From an uncultured Eubacteriales bacterium (GTDB lineage Bacteria > Bacillota > Clostridia > Lachnospirales > Lachnospiraceae): a stretch of 6,313 nt of DNA. Where the stretch lies: assembly GCA_900321915.1 (NCBI GenBank), contig ONXW01000173.1, positions 1 to 6,313 on the forward strand. The letters are read 5' to 3'. A program made the position numbers and the translations under genes. Below the pieces are notes generated by a model. It was given only the letters and a program-made list of their open reading frames with translations. It was not told the origin of the DNA and did no database searches. Below, piece after piece: positions 1 to 6,313 of this stretch; within the stretch, counting starts at the first letter, position 1; every line of letters starts with the position of its first letter.

Positions 1-911
1 AGATAGGCGTCCGCGGTCATCCTCTTCCTGCCTTCCGGCTGGACCTCAAGGATGCGCAGCAGCCCGTCGCCGGTGAGGACGGAAAATGAGTCCTTCCGGA
101 CTGTTACAACATCACCGGGAACCATGCCGTCCGGTATGGCTGTCTGCTCTCCTGCCGGCACCACTTCTGCTTTCCAGATCTTGAGCATCTTCCCTGCGCG
201 CCCCGTATATGCGGTAGGCCAGGGATTCAGGCCGCGGATCAGGCACTCTGTCCGGACTGCCGGCATCGTCCAGTCAATCCTTCCGGACTTCTTGTCCAGC
301 ATTCCGGCATAGGTGGCCAGGGCTTCGTCCTGCGCCTCGGGGACAAGTGTGCCCTCCTCCGCCTTTTTCAGGGTGGAAACAATCAGTTCCGCACCGACAG
401 CGGCCAGGCGATCAAACAGGCTTCCCCCGGTCTCATCCGGCGCAAGGGTAACGGAAGCCTTCTCCAGCATGTCGCCGGTATCCATTCCCGCAGCCATCTG
501 CATGGTTGTCACCCCGGCGACTTCGTCCCCGTTGATGACCGCGTGCTGGATCGGCGCGGCGCCGCGGTATTTCGGAAGGAGGGACGCGTGGACATTGATG
601 CATCCCAGCCGGGGCAGCTTAAGGATCTCTTCCGGGAGGATCTGCCCGAAAGCGGCAACCACAATCACATCCGGCTGTATCGCGCGGAGCGCTTCGGCAA
701 ATTCCGGATTGTTCCTGACATGCTCCGGCTGCAGCACCGGAATTCCCAGCTCCAGGGCCCGCACCTTCACATCCGACATGGCGACCGCTTTCCCGCGCCC
801 CTTCGGACGGTCCGGCTGCGTCACCACGGCGCTGATTTCATGCCCGGCGCCCTTCACCGCATTGAGAATGGCCACGGCGAAATCCGGCGTTCCCATAAAA
901 ACCGTTTTCAT
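1..911 (-). CDS. fmt: Methionyl-tRNA formyltransferase, C-terminal end cut by window edge
   Basis: The enzyme transfers a formyl group from 10-formyltetrahydrofolate to the amino group of Met on initiator tRNA in the cytoplasm. The 303 complete codons visible start MKTVFMGTPDFA, the usual N-terminus of the family. The N-terminal Rossmann-type formyltransferase domain covers about residues 1-205. It contains TQPDRPKGRG (31-40) and the signature around SLLPKYRGAAPIQ (110-122). The expected catalytic residues are all present: Asn106, His108 and Asp144, at the same numbers as in the E. coli enzyme. The C-terminal tRNA-binding OB-fold domain follows, with LNPWPTAY (228-235) and LTGDGLLRI (279-287). 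The E. coli protein has about 315 residues, so roughly ten residues are missing off the left edge. The ATG overlaps the def stop codon (ATGA), which suggests translational coupling. A GAGG ribosome binding site lies 7 bases upstream, inside def. Identification is very secure. Confidence 0.97.
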   Translation of the reverse strand, partial: MKTVFMGTPDFAVAILNAVKGAGHEISAVVTQPDRPKGRGKAVAMSDVKVRALELGIPVLQPEHVRNNPEFAEALRAIQPDVIVVAAFGQILPEEILKLPRLGCINVHASLLPKYRGAAPIQHAVINGDEVAGVTTMQMAAGMDTGDMLEKASVTLAPDETGGSLFDRLAAVGAELIVSTLKKAEEGTLVPEAQDEALATYAGMLDKKSGRIDWTMPAVRTECLIRGLNPWPTAYTGRAGKMLKIWKAEVVPAGEQTAIPDGMVPGDVVTVRKDSFSVLTGDGLLRILEVQPEGRKRMTADAY

Positions 912-1387
912 TCTTCTTCCTCTTCCTGTACGACATCCATCAGGTCGCCCTCCACAAGGTCTACGTAGAGTTTGCCCTCCAGATGGTCGCACTCATGGCA
1001 GATGGCCCTGGCGAGAAGATCCTCCGCCGTCAGGTCGAACTCCTGCATATTGCGGTCAAGGGCATGTACGGTAACCTTCTGCGGCCGTGTCACGGTACCG
1101 GACTTTCCGGGAACGCTGAGGCACCCCTCGGAACCGGTCTGCTCCCCCTCCATCATGGTGATGACAGGGTTAATCAGCACATACTGGTTGCCGTCGTCCA
1201 CGTCAATTACCACTATTCTCTTGCGGATTCCCACCTGGGGGGCCGCAAGGCCTACGCCCTCGGCGCTGTACATTGTATCAAACATGTCGTCGATCAGCTC
1301 CGCGAGGGAAGGTGTCATCTCCTTCACCGGCTTGCAGACCTTCTCCAAAACTTCGTCTCCCATGGTACGTATCTGTCGGATAGCCAT
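908..1387 (-). CDS. def: Peptide deformylase
   Basis: This metalloenzyme removes the N-formyl group from nascent proteins as they leave the ribosome. The 159-residue product has the three deformylase motifs in order: GVGLAAPQ (44-51), EGCLS (87-91) and HECDH (131-135). Cys89, His131 and His135 are the expected metal ligands and Glu132 the catalytic base, so the enzyme looks active. Its length and compactness fit the bacterial type 1 class. The protein ends in a run of five glutamates (155-159), and the purine-rich DNA for that tail also serves as the ribosome binding site of fmt. The start ATG is preceded by AGAAAGGA, with 11 bases between AGGA and the ATG, a slightly long spacing. The gene follows priA by 41 bases and overlaps fmt by 4, the classic def-fmt pair. 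A candidate internal promoter in the 3' end of priA could give it expression independent of murE-murF-priA. Confidence 0.97.
   Translation of the reverse strand: MAIRQIRTMGDEVLEKVCKPVKEMTPSLAELIDDMFDTMYSAEGVGLAAPQVGIRKRIVVIDVDDGNQYVLINPVITMMEGEQTGSEGCLSVPGKSGTVTRPQKVTVHALDRNMQEFDLTAEDLLARAICHECDHLEGKLYVDLVEGDLMDVVQEEEEE
919..927 (-). promoter_or_regulatory. Ribosome binding site of fmt, embedded in the def glutamate tail
   Basis: The minus strand reads AGGAAGAGG at 927-919, with 7 bases between GAGG and the fmt ATG at 911. These bases are also the GAA/GAG codons of the terminal glutamate run of def. With the ATGA stop/start overlap, this supports translational coupling and fixes the fmt start. 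Confidence 0.8.
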
Positions 1388-1398
1388 CTGATAATCAG
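1388..1398. repeat. 11-base palindrome filling the def ribosome-site-to-start spacer
   Basis: CTGAT-T-ATCAG (minus strand) has two perfect 5-base arms around one central base. It fills exactly the space between AGGA and the def ATG. As RNA it could form at most a 3-base-pair stem with a 5-base loop, so any role would more likely be at the DNA level. It may be chance. Confidence 0.35.
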
Positions 1399-1406
1399 TC
1401 CTTTCT
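1399..1406 (-). promoter_or_regulatory. Ribosome binding site of def
   Basis: AGAAAGGA on the minus strand precedes the def ATG at 1387, with 11 bases between AGGA and the ATG. The spacing is longer than the usual 5-9 bases. The spacer itself is the near-palindrome CTGATTATCAG. Confidence 0.7.
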
Positions 1407-1428
1407 CATGAAACAGGCTTCACGCCCC

Positions 1429-3645
1429 TTATATCAGGTCAAACTGGATGGACAGCGGCGCCCCGTTTTCCGCGCCTTCCTGTTTTTCCGCCATTTTGCC
1501 GAGATATCGTATTATATCATAATTTGCACTCTTAAAATATAAAATTTTTCTGTAAACGTCGTTCACGCGGTACACGGAGGCATTGACCGGGCCGATGACG
1601 GCAAGCTCCTTCTCCGGATACATCTTCCGGGCGGCATCGGCAAAGGCACCGGCGGACTGCCCGGCCTTCTGCTCGTCCCCGGAGCTGAACCACACGGCCG
1701 CCATGTGAACCGCCGGTGGGTATCCCGCAAGCCTGCGGAACCGCATCTCTTCCCGGAAAAAGCTGTCATAATCCTGTTTGGCGGCAAAACGCACGGCATA
1801 ATGGTCCGGAAGGTAGGTCTGGATTACCACATCCCCCGCCGCATTTCCCCTTCCGGCTCTTCCCGCGGCCTGGGTGAGCAGCTGGAATGTCCGCTCAGCG
1901 CTCCGGAAATCCGGCGTGTTCAGGGATAAATCCGCAGCCATGATGCCGACCAGGGTGACCCGCGGGAAATCATGGCCCTTGACAATCATCTGCGTTCCCA
2001 CCAGGATATCCGCCTCCCCGGCGGCAAACTGCTCCAGGATCTCCCTGTGCCCGCCTTTTTTCCTCGTCGTATCGGCGTCCATCCGGAGTATCCGGGCTCC
2101 CGGAAACTCCTGTTCCGTCATCTCCTGGAGCCGTTCCGTACCGGTTCCGAAGCCGGCAAGATAGGGAGAACCGCAGGAGGGACACACAGAGGTCCTCGCC
2201 GTCTCATATCCGCAGTAATGACAAACAAGGCGGTTCCTCCCGTGAAGCGTCAGGGAGACGTCGCAGTGCGGGCAGCGGATCGGCTTTCCGCAGGACCGGC
2301 AGGAGATAAAGGTGGAATATCCCCTCCGGTTGATAAACAGCATGGCCTGTTCGCCGCGCTCCAGGCAGGATGTGATTTTCTCCCGAAGCATCCCGCTGAA
2401 GATGGACCGGTTTCCCTCCGCCAGCTCCTTCCTCATGTCAACGATATGGACCGAGGGCACCCGGCTTCCCGGAACAGCCCTCTTTGTCAGCTTCATCAGC
2501 CGGTATCTTCCGGCCTGGGCGTAAAAGGCGCTCTCCACGGAGGGCGTCGCGGATCCGAATACGACCTTCGCCCCGCAGAGCCTGGCCCGCTTCACCGCCG
2601 TCTCCCCGGCGTGGTAGCGGGGTGTGTTTTCGCTCTTGTAGGACGTCTCGTGCTCCTCGTCGATGATAATCAGCCCGAGATTCGAAAACGGCGCGAACAG
2701 CGCCGACCTGGGGCCGATCATGACCCTGCATTTTCCGTCCCTGGCGCGCTCCCACTGGTCGTACCGTTCCCCCTCGGACATACGGGAATTCATTATGGCG
2801 ATGCAGTCCCCGAATCTCCGGTAAAACCGGAGCACCGTCTGCCATGTCAGAGAGATCTCCGGGATAAGGAGGATCGCTTCTTTCCCTTCCGAGAGAACCC
2901 TCGCTATCATCTCCATATAGACTTCGGTCTTCCCGCTTCCCGTGATCCCGTATAAAAGCTCGGGTTCCCGATCCCCGGCTTCCCAACGGGAAAAAAATTC
3001 CCGGCAGGCCTTTTCCTGCTCCTCATTCAGTTCTGTCTTGCTACCGGTATTGCCGGCAAAGTCCGCGCCTCCCCGCACTTCCGTCCTGCTTTCCACCGAA
3101 ATCAGGTCTTTTGCGGTCATCGGCCGGATGGTGGCGTCGGAGATATTCAGCTGCTGCCTTGCCATCTCCAGGGGTATTTCGCGGTTTTCCAGAAATCCCT
3201 CGAGAAGACGCAGCCTGGCGCGGAAATTCTTCCTTTTTGCCTCCTCCATCTGCAGGAGAAGCTCCGGCCGGCTCATGCGGCAGACAAGGGTTTTCCTGAC
3301 CTTCGGGCGCACCTTCTGCCGCACCGGCAGCACGGTCCTCAGGGCCTGGGTCATCGTCCCCCCGTAGGTTTCCCTCATCCAGGAAGCGAGGCTTATGAGC
3401 TGCGACTGGACAGAGAGCCCGCCCCTGTCGGCGCCGGCGATCTCCTTGATTTTTTCGGGGGCATAGTCGGTGCTGTCCGTAAAGCCGATGATATAGCCGT
3501 GCCGGATATGGTTTCCCGCGCCGAACGGCACCTTCACAGGATCCCCCACGTGAACGCTATCCGCCAGGCTGTCCGGCACACGGTAATGAAATACCCGGTC
3601 CACGCTGGCGTGCGCGATATCTATGATTATTTCCGCGTAAAGCAT
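1429..3645 (-). CDS. priA: Primosomal replication-restart helicase PriA
   Basis: PriA is a superfamily 2 DNA helicase that recognises stalled or collapsed replication forks and reloads the replisome. The 738-residue product is full length (E. coli 732). An N-terminal DNA-binding domain (about 1-105; VFHYRVPDSL, then GHIxxGY-like GNHIRHGYIIG at 44-54) is followed by a probable winged-helix segment (about 140-190). The helicase core has Walker A GITGSGKT (233-240), IPEISLT (261-267), Walker B DEEH (329-332), GSATPS (364-369), GTQMIVKGHDFP (550-561) and QAAGRAGRG (592-600). Eight cysteines in four pairs (449/452, 458/461, 475/478, 488/491) form the two zinc sites typical of PriA. No key residue is missing. 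The ATG lies inside the end of murF (19-base overlap) and has a GGGAG site 10 bases upstream. Codons 697-714 are strikingly AT-rich (10 G/C of 54 bases), unlike the rest of the gene. Confidence 0.97.
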   Translation of the reverse strand: MLYAEIIIDIAHASVDRVFHYRVPDSLADSVHVGDPVKVPFGAGNHIRHGYIIGFTDSTDYAPEKIKEIAGADRGGLSVQSQLISLASWMRETYGGTMTQALRTVLPVRQKVRPKVRKTLVCRMSRPELLLQMEEAKRKNFRARLRLLEGFLENREIPLEMARQQLNISDATIRPMTAKDLISVESRTEVRGGADFAGNTGSKTELNEEQEKACREFFSRWEAGDREPELLYGITGSGKTEVYMEMIARVLSEGKEAILLIPEISLTWQTVLRFYRRFGDCIAIMNSRMSEGERYDQWERARDGKCRVMIGPRSALFAPFSNLGLIIIDEEHETSYKSENTPRYHAGETAVKRARLCGAKVVFGSATPSVESAFYAQAGRYRLMKLTKRAVPGSRVPSVHIVDMRKELAEGNRSIFSGMLREKITSCLERGEQAMLFINRRGYSTFISCRSCGKPIRCPHCDVSLTLHGRNRLVCHYCGYETARTSVCPSCGSPYLAGFGTGTERLQEMTEQEFPGARILRMDADTTRKKGGHREILEQFAAGEADILVGTQMIVKGHDFPRVTLVGIMAADLSLNTPDFRSAERTFQLLTQAAGRAGRGNAAGDVVIQTYLPDHYAVRFAAKQDYDSFFREEMRFRRLAGYPPAVHMAAVWFSSGDEQKAGQSAGAFADAARKMYPEKELAVIGPVNASVYRVNDVYRKILYFKSANYDIIRYLGKMAEKQEGAENGAPLSIQFDLI
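1504..1557 (-). promoter_or_regulatory. Candidate internal promoter for def-fmt inside the 3' end of priA
   Basis: Read on the minus strand, an exact extended -10 element, TGATATAAT (TG-n-TATAAT), lies at 1519-1511. The run AAAAATTTTATATTTTAAG upstream resembles an UP element. No good -35 hexamer is present at 16-18 bases spacing, which extended -10 promoters can tolerate. Transcription would begin near 1504, about 117 bases before the def ATG. The 54 bases hold only 10 G/C, although the surrounding gene is GC-rich, and they use ATA-ATA, TTA, AGT and CGA codons. The sequence is seen directly; promoter activity is inferred, and AT-rich coding sequence can produce TATAAT by chance. Confidence 0.45.
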
Positions 3646-5021
3646 GCGGCAATTTCTCCCAGTTTCATGCTGTTGGAGCCCTTGAACAGGACGGCGTCGC
3701 CCTCCCTGAGCTCTCCCTTGAGAAACGAAATCAGTTCTTCCTTATCCTCCGGCGCGTCGAACGCTTCCATTCGGATGGTTTCACGGTATCCCGCGGCGGC
3801 AAATGCCCCCTTGGCTATCTCCCGGGCAAGATCCCCGTAGGTGACCAGAAGATCCGGCTTCATTCCGGCGATGACGGCGCCGATATCCCTGTGGAACCGC
3901 ACCTCGTCCGTCCCGAGCTCCTTCATGTCGCCGAGGCCGGCAATCTTTCTGCGGCACCCGGAGAGGGACTGGAGCACACGGAGCGCAGCCTTCATGGAAT
4001 CGGGGCTGGCATTGTAGCTGTCGTCCAGGATGGTCATTCCATTCACGGAAGAGACATCCATCCTCCCCTTAAAACCGCGGTAAGACTCCAGCGCCTTCGC
4101 CGCGTCCTCCAGGGGCACATCCAGACAGTCCGCCGCGGCCAGGGCCGCCAGGGCATTCAGGATCTGGTGCTCCCCCATCACGGACAGCTTCACCGGGATC
4201 CGTTTTTCCCCGAACACAAAGGTGAAGCGCGGGAATCCGTTCTCCATGGTGATGTCCTCCGCGCGGCAGTCCTGCCACGGTTCCGTACCGTAGCGGATGA
4301 GGCGGATTCCGGGGTTGGGCACGACGGTGCGGAGCAGGTCATTGTCCCCGTTCACGATCAGCACCCCGCCTTCTTTCATCCCGTCCTGGATGTGAAGCTT
4401 TTCTTTCAGGATATTCTCCCGCGATCCCAGATTTTCAATATGGGATACGCCGATATTTGTCATGATGGCGATATCCGCCTTCGCCACCCTGGAGATTACT
4501 GACATCTCCCCGGGCTCGCTCATGCCGAGCTCCAGCACGGCCGCCTCCGCCGAAGGATCAATCTCCGATATTGTGAGCGGCACACCGATCTGGCTGTTGT
4601 GGTTCGCCGGTGTTTTGAAGGTATTGTACTTCGCGGACAGGGCGGCTGCGGTAATCTCCCTGGTTGAGGTCTTCCCGACGCTGCCGGTAATGCCCACCAC
4701 GGGCATGGAAAGCCTGTCCCTGAGCATCACGCCGATATCCTGGAGTGCGGAGACGGTATCCTCCGTCCGGATCCAGACGCCGGAAGCCCCCTCCGGCGCG
4801 GCATCATGCTCGGAGGTCAGCGTCGCGCAGGCCCCGTTTTCCATGGCTTTGTCAATAAAACGGTGGGCGTCCGTCCTCTCGCCGATAATCGGGACAAAAA
4901 GGTCATTCCCCCGCATGACGCGTGAATCGATACTGATATTCTCGATTACGGTGCCGGGATCCCCCGCGATAATCCTGCCGCCGCAGGCGCGCGCGGCTTC
5001 CGCTGCTGTAATATTCATCAT
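3627..5021 (-). CDS. murF: UDP-N-acetylmuramoyl-tripeptide--D-alanyl-D-alanine ligase
   Basis: MurF uses ATP to join D-Ala-D-Ala to the UDP-MurNAc-tripeptide, the last cytoplasmic amino-acid addition in peptidoglycan precursor synthesis. The 464 residues show the three Mur ligase domains. The N-terminal substrate domain (about 1-105) includes IDSRVMRGNDLFV (31-43). The central ATPase domain has P-loop GITGSVGKTS (110-119), ANHNSQIGVPLT (139-150), ELGMSEPGEM (164-173) and TNIGVSHIENLGS (188-200). Lys208 aligns with the lysine carbamylated in Mur ligases. The C-terminal domain has DDSYNASPDSM (333-343), GLGDMKELG (362-370) and KGSNSMKL (447-454). YNASP replaces the more familiar YNANP, a variant I recall from clostridial MurF. 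Two adjacent ATGs start the frame (5021 and 5018). The GAGGG at 5026-5030 is 4 bases from the first and 7 from the second, so the second may be the real start. It follows murE by 91 bases and overlaps priA by 19. Confidence 0.97.
   Translation of the reverse strand: MMNITAAEAARACGGRIIAGDPGTVIENISIDSRVMRGNDLFVPIIGERTDAHRFIDKAMENGACATLTSEHDAAPEGASGVWIRTEDTVSALQDIGVMLRDRLSMPVVGITGSVGKTSTREITAAALSAKYNTFKTPANHNSQIGVPLTISEIDPSAEAAVLELGMSEPGEMSVISRVAKADIAIMTNIGVSHIENLGSRENILKEKLHIQDGMKEGGVLIVNGDNDLLRTVVPNPGIRLIRYGTEPWQDCRAEDITMENGFPRFTFVFGEKRIPVKLSVMGEHQILNALAALAAADCLDVPLEDAAKALESYRGFKGRMDVSSVNGMTILDDSYNASPDSMKAALRVLQSLSGCRRKIAGLGDMKELGTDEVRFHRDIGAVIAGMKPDLLVTYGDLAREIAKGAFAAAGYRETIRMEAFDAPEDKEELISFLKGELREGDAVLFKGSNSMKLGEIAACFTRK
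3656..3660 (-). promoter_or_regulatory. Ribosome binding site of priA, inside murF
   Basis: GGGAG on the minus strand lies 10 bases before the priA ATG at 3645, within the last codons of murF. It supports the annotated priA start and the 19-base overlap with murF. Confidence 0.7.
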
Positions 5022-5112
5022 TTAGCCCTCTCTCTTAAATAACGGAAAAACTGCCTTATCAGTAACGCATTCTTTCCCTGCGCATGCCGACAAAGCAGCC
5101 TGTCCAGCCGGA
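5022..5112 (-). other. murE-murF intergenic spacer
   Basis: This 91-base gap is the longest non-coding stretch in the window. It holds the murF ribosome binding site. I see no convincing promoter: the best -10-like words (GATAAG, TATTTA) lack a matching -35. A possible hairpin, ACTG-ATAAGG-CAGT followed by five T on the minus strand (5063-5046), has only four base pairs and is too weak to call a terminator. The simplest reading is that murE and murF are cotranscribed through it. Confidence 0.6.
5026..5030 (-). promoter_or_regulatory. Ribosome binding site of murF
   Basis: GAGGG, within the purine run GAGAGAGGG, lies 4 bases before the ATG at 5021 and 7 bases before the next in-frame ATG at 5018. 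Normal spacing favours the second ATG, which would give a 463-residue protein. Confidence 0.7.
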
Positions 5113-6313
5113 TTAAAGTCCGAGCTCTGCCACGGCGCGCTCCACCTCTTCCCTGTCCAGGAAGTGGTGCTTTACGCCGTTAATTTCCTGATAATCCTCA
5201 TGTCCTTTCCCGATAACGGCGATAATATCGCCCTCCTCGGCATGCGCAAGGCTGTAGCGGATAGCTTCGCGGCGATCCGGGATCTCGATATAATTGCCGT
5301 TCGATCTCGCCATGCCGGTCTTAATATCGGCCATGATGTCTTCAACCTTCTCAAAACGGGAATTGTCTGCGGTAATGATATTCAGGTCCGCGTATCTTCC
5401 GCCTATCTCTCCCATGGTGAACCTGCGGTCTCTCGCGCGGTTTCCGCCGCATCCGAAGACACACACCAGCCTGCCCGGATTGTAATCCCTGAGCGTCCTG
5501 AGGAGCGTCTCCATGCTGACCCCGTTATGGGCATAGTCCACAATCACGGTGCAGAGCTTTGACTTGTAAACTATCTCCATCCGGCCCGTGATCTTCAGGT
5601 TCTCAAGAGCATGTGCCACCCGGTCCGCGGGAAGGTCGAACCAGGAGCATACCGCGGCGGCCGCCAGGGCGTTGGTGACATTAAACCTGCCGGGCACCGA
5701 CACACGGAGACGGTTCTCGGGGACAGGGGCCCCCGGTCTGTTGTCGTGCATGGCGAAATCCACGCCGACAAAATCATGTTCCCTTATATACCTGATGTCA
5801 TCCGCCACGAAATCGGCCTTTCCCTCCGTGGAAAATGTCAGGATCTGCGCTGTCGCTCCCTCAATGATCTCCTCAAAATGCTCGTCGTCCCGGTTGACCA
5901 GGGCAATGCCGGAGTTCTTCAGGAGGCATTTCTTGAAACCGATGTATTCCTCGAAATCCTTGTGCTCATTGGGGCCGATATGGTCATTGGCGATATTCAT
6001 GAAGATGGCGTAATCATAGTGAATTCCGTTGACCCTGCGCATCTTGTAGCTCTGGGAGGATACCTCCATCACCATGTACCTGCAGCCCTGCTCCACCATA
6101 TCGGCGAAGCTTTTCTGCAGGATGTACGACTCGGGCGTCGTGTTCTCCGTGGGCGTGTGGGTGTCCCCGATCACAATGCCGTTGGTGCCGATGAGTCCCG
6201 TCTTCTGCCCGCAGGCTTCGAGGATCGACTTGATCATATAGGTGGTCGTAGTCTTTCCTTTCGTGCCGGTCACCCCGATGGTTGTCATCTTTCTCGCGGG
6301 GTAGCCGAAACGG
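5113..6313 (-). CDS. murE: UDP-N-acetylmuramyl-tripeptide synthetase MurE, N-terminal part beyond window edge
   Basis: MurE adds the third residue (meso-diaminopimelate or L-lysine by species) to UDP-MurNAc-L-Ala-D-Glu in the cytoplasm, using ATP. The frame is open to the right edge. The Met at 6288 is internal, because the eight codons before it (RFGYPARK) fit the conserved segment preceding the P-loop. About 100 N-terminal residues are therefore missing. Numbering from that Met, motifs are P-loop GVTGTKGKTTTT (5-16), TTPES (50-54), MEVSSQSYKMRRVNG (74-88), NDHIGPNEH (101-109), Lys119 as the likely carbamylated lysine, GRFNVTNALAA (200-210), DYAHNG (251-256), FGCGGNRARDRR (278-289), DNSR (308-311) and GKGHEDYQ (360-367). 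DNSR replaces the DNPR typical of diaminopimelate-adding enzymes, though its Arg and the Glu of GKGHE, both used for diaminopimelate recognition, are retained. TGTKGKTT, HIGPxEH and DYAHNG resemble streptococcal lysine-adding MurE. The family is certain, while the amino acid added is not. Confidence 0.95.
   Translation of the reverse strand, partial: RFGYPARKMTTIGVTGTKGKTTTTYMIKSILEACGQKTGLIGTNGIVIGDTHTPTENTTPESYILQKSFADMVEQGCRYMVMEVSSQSYKMRRVNGIHYDYAIFMNIANDHIGPNEHKDFEEYIGFKKCLLKNSGIALVNRDDEHFEEIIEGATAQILTFSTEGKADFVADDIRYIREHDFVGVDFAMHDNRPGAPVPENRLRVSVPGRFNVTNALAAAAVCSWFDLPADRVAHALENLKITGRMEIVYKSKLCTVIVDYAHNGVSMETLLRTLRDYNPGRLVCVFGCGGNRARDRRFTMGEIGGRYADLNIITADNSRFEKVEDIMADIKTGMARSNGNYIEIPDRREAIRYSLAHAEEGDIIAVIGKGHEDYQEINGVKHHFLDREEVERAVAELGL

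Noticed and set aside
313..1074. 253-codon plus-strand reading frame opposite fmt and the end of def
   Set aside because: It is antisense to fmt, whose catalytic residues are all conserved. Its translation is low-complexity Ser/Arg/Pro-rich and shows no family signature.
1972..2955. 327-codon plus-strand reading frame opposite priA
   Set aside because: It lies wholly antisense to the conserved helicase core of priA. Its translation is rich in Arg, Pro and Gly and has no recognisable domain, as expected for the mirror of GC-rich coding DNA.
3891..5025. Plus-strand reading frames at 3891-4502 and 4462-5025 opposite murF
   Set aside because: They are antisense to the conserved MurF ATPase and C-terminal domains, with no recognisable motifs and no clear ribosome binding site of their own.
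5046..5063. Possible terminator hairpin followed by five T between murE and murF
   Set aside because: The stem has only four base pairs (ACTG/CAGT) and a 6-base loop, too weak for an intrinsic terminator. An operon layout is more likely.
5059..5085. Eight-codon minus-strand reading frame in the murE-murF spacer, a possible leader peptide
   Set aside because: It is too short, lacks a regulatory codon run and has no accompanying alternative hairpins.
6286..6288. ATG at 6288 as the start of murE
   Set aside because: The frame is open upstream to the window edge, the preceding codons (RFGYPARK) match the conserved MurE segment, and a start here would remove the whole N-terminal substrate domain.

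Overview
The window holds five genes, all read from the minus strand and tightly packed: murE (5' end beyond the right edge), murF, priA, def and fmt (last few codons beyond the left edge). In transcription order this is murE -> murF -> priA -> def -> fmt. The longest gap is 91 bases and two junctions overlap, so they look like one operon. I see no tRNA, rRNA, mobile element, CRISPR array or insertion sequence. The many long plus-strand reading frames are antisense shadows expected in GC-rich coding DNA.

The organism is most likely a GC-rich member of the Firmicutes, probably Clostridia (Lachnospiraceae-like). This is inferred from the priA-def-fmt order, strong purine-rich ribosome binding sites, the HECDHLEG-type deformylase, MurF with YNASPDSM and a TGTKGKTT-type MurE. 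It is a judgement from motifs and context, not a database match.

Region by region (plus coordinates): 6313-5113 is murE, adding the third residue to the peptidoglycan stem peptide. 5112-5022 is a short spacer. 5021-3627 is murF, adding D-Ala-D-Ala. 3645-1429 is priA, the replication-restart helicase, whose start lies inside the end of murF. 1428-1388 is a 41-base spacer carrying the def ribosome binding site. 1387-908 is def, peptide deformylase, and 911-1 is fmt, methionyl-tRNA formyltransferase. def and fmt share an ATGA stop/start junction.

Functionally, MurE and MurF are consecutive cytoplasmic steps of peptidoglycan precursor synthesis. Fmt and Def are the opposite ends of the formyl-methionine cycle: Fmt formylates initiator Met-tRNA and Def removes the formyl group from new proteins. 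PriA sits between these pairs.

The genes themselves are ordinary and intact, and I found no undescribed system. The most interesting signal is a very AT-rich 54-base stretch (10 G/C of 54) near the 3' end of priA. It contains an exact extended -10 element facing def and is a candidate internal promoter for def-fmt. A second point is the substrate motif of MurE, which reads DNSR instead of the usual DNPR.
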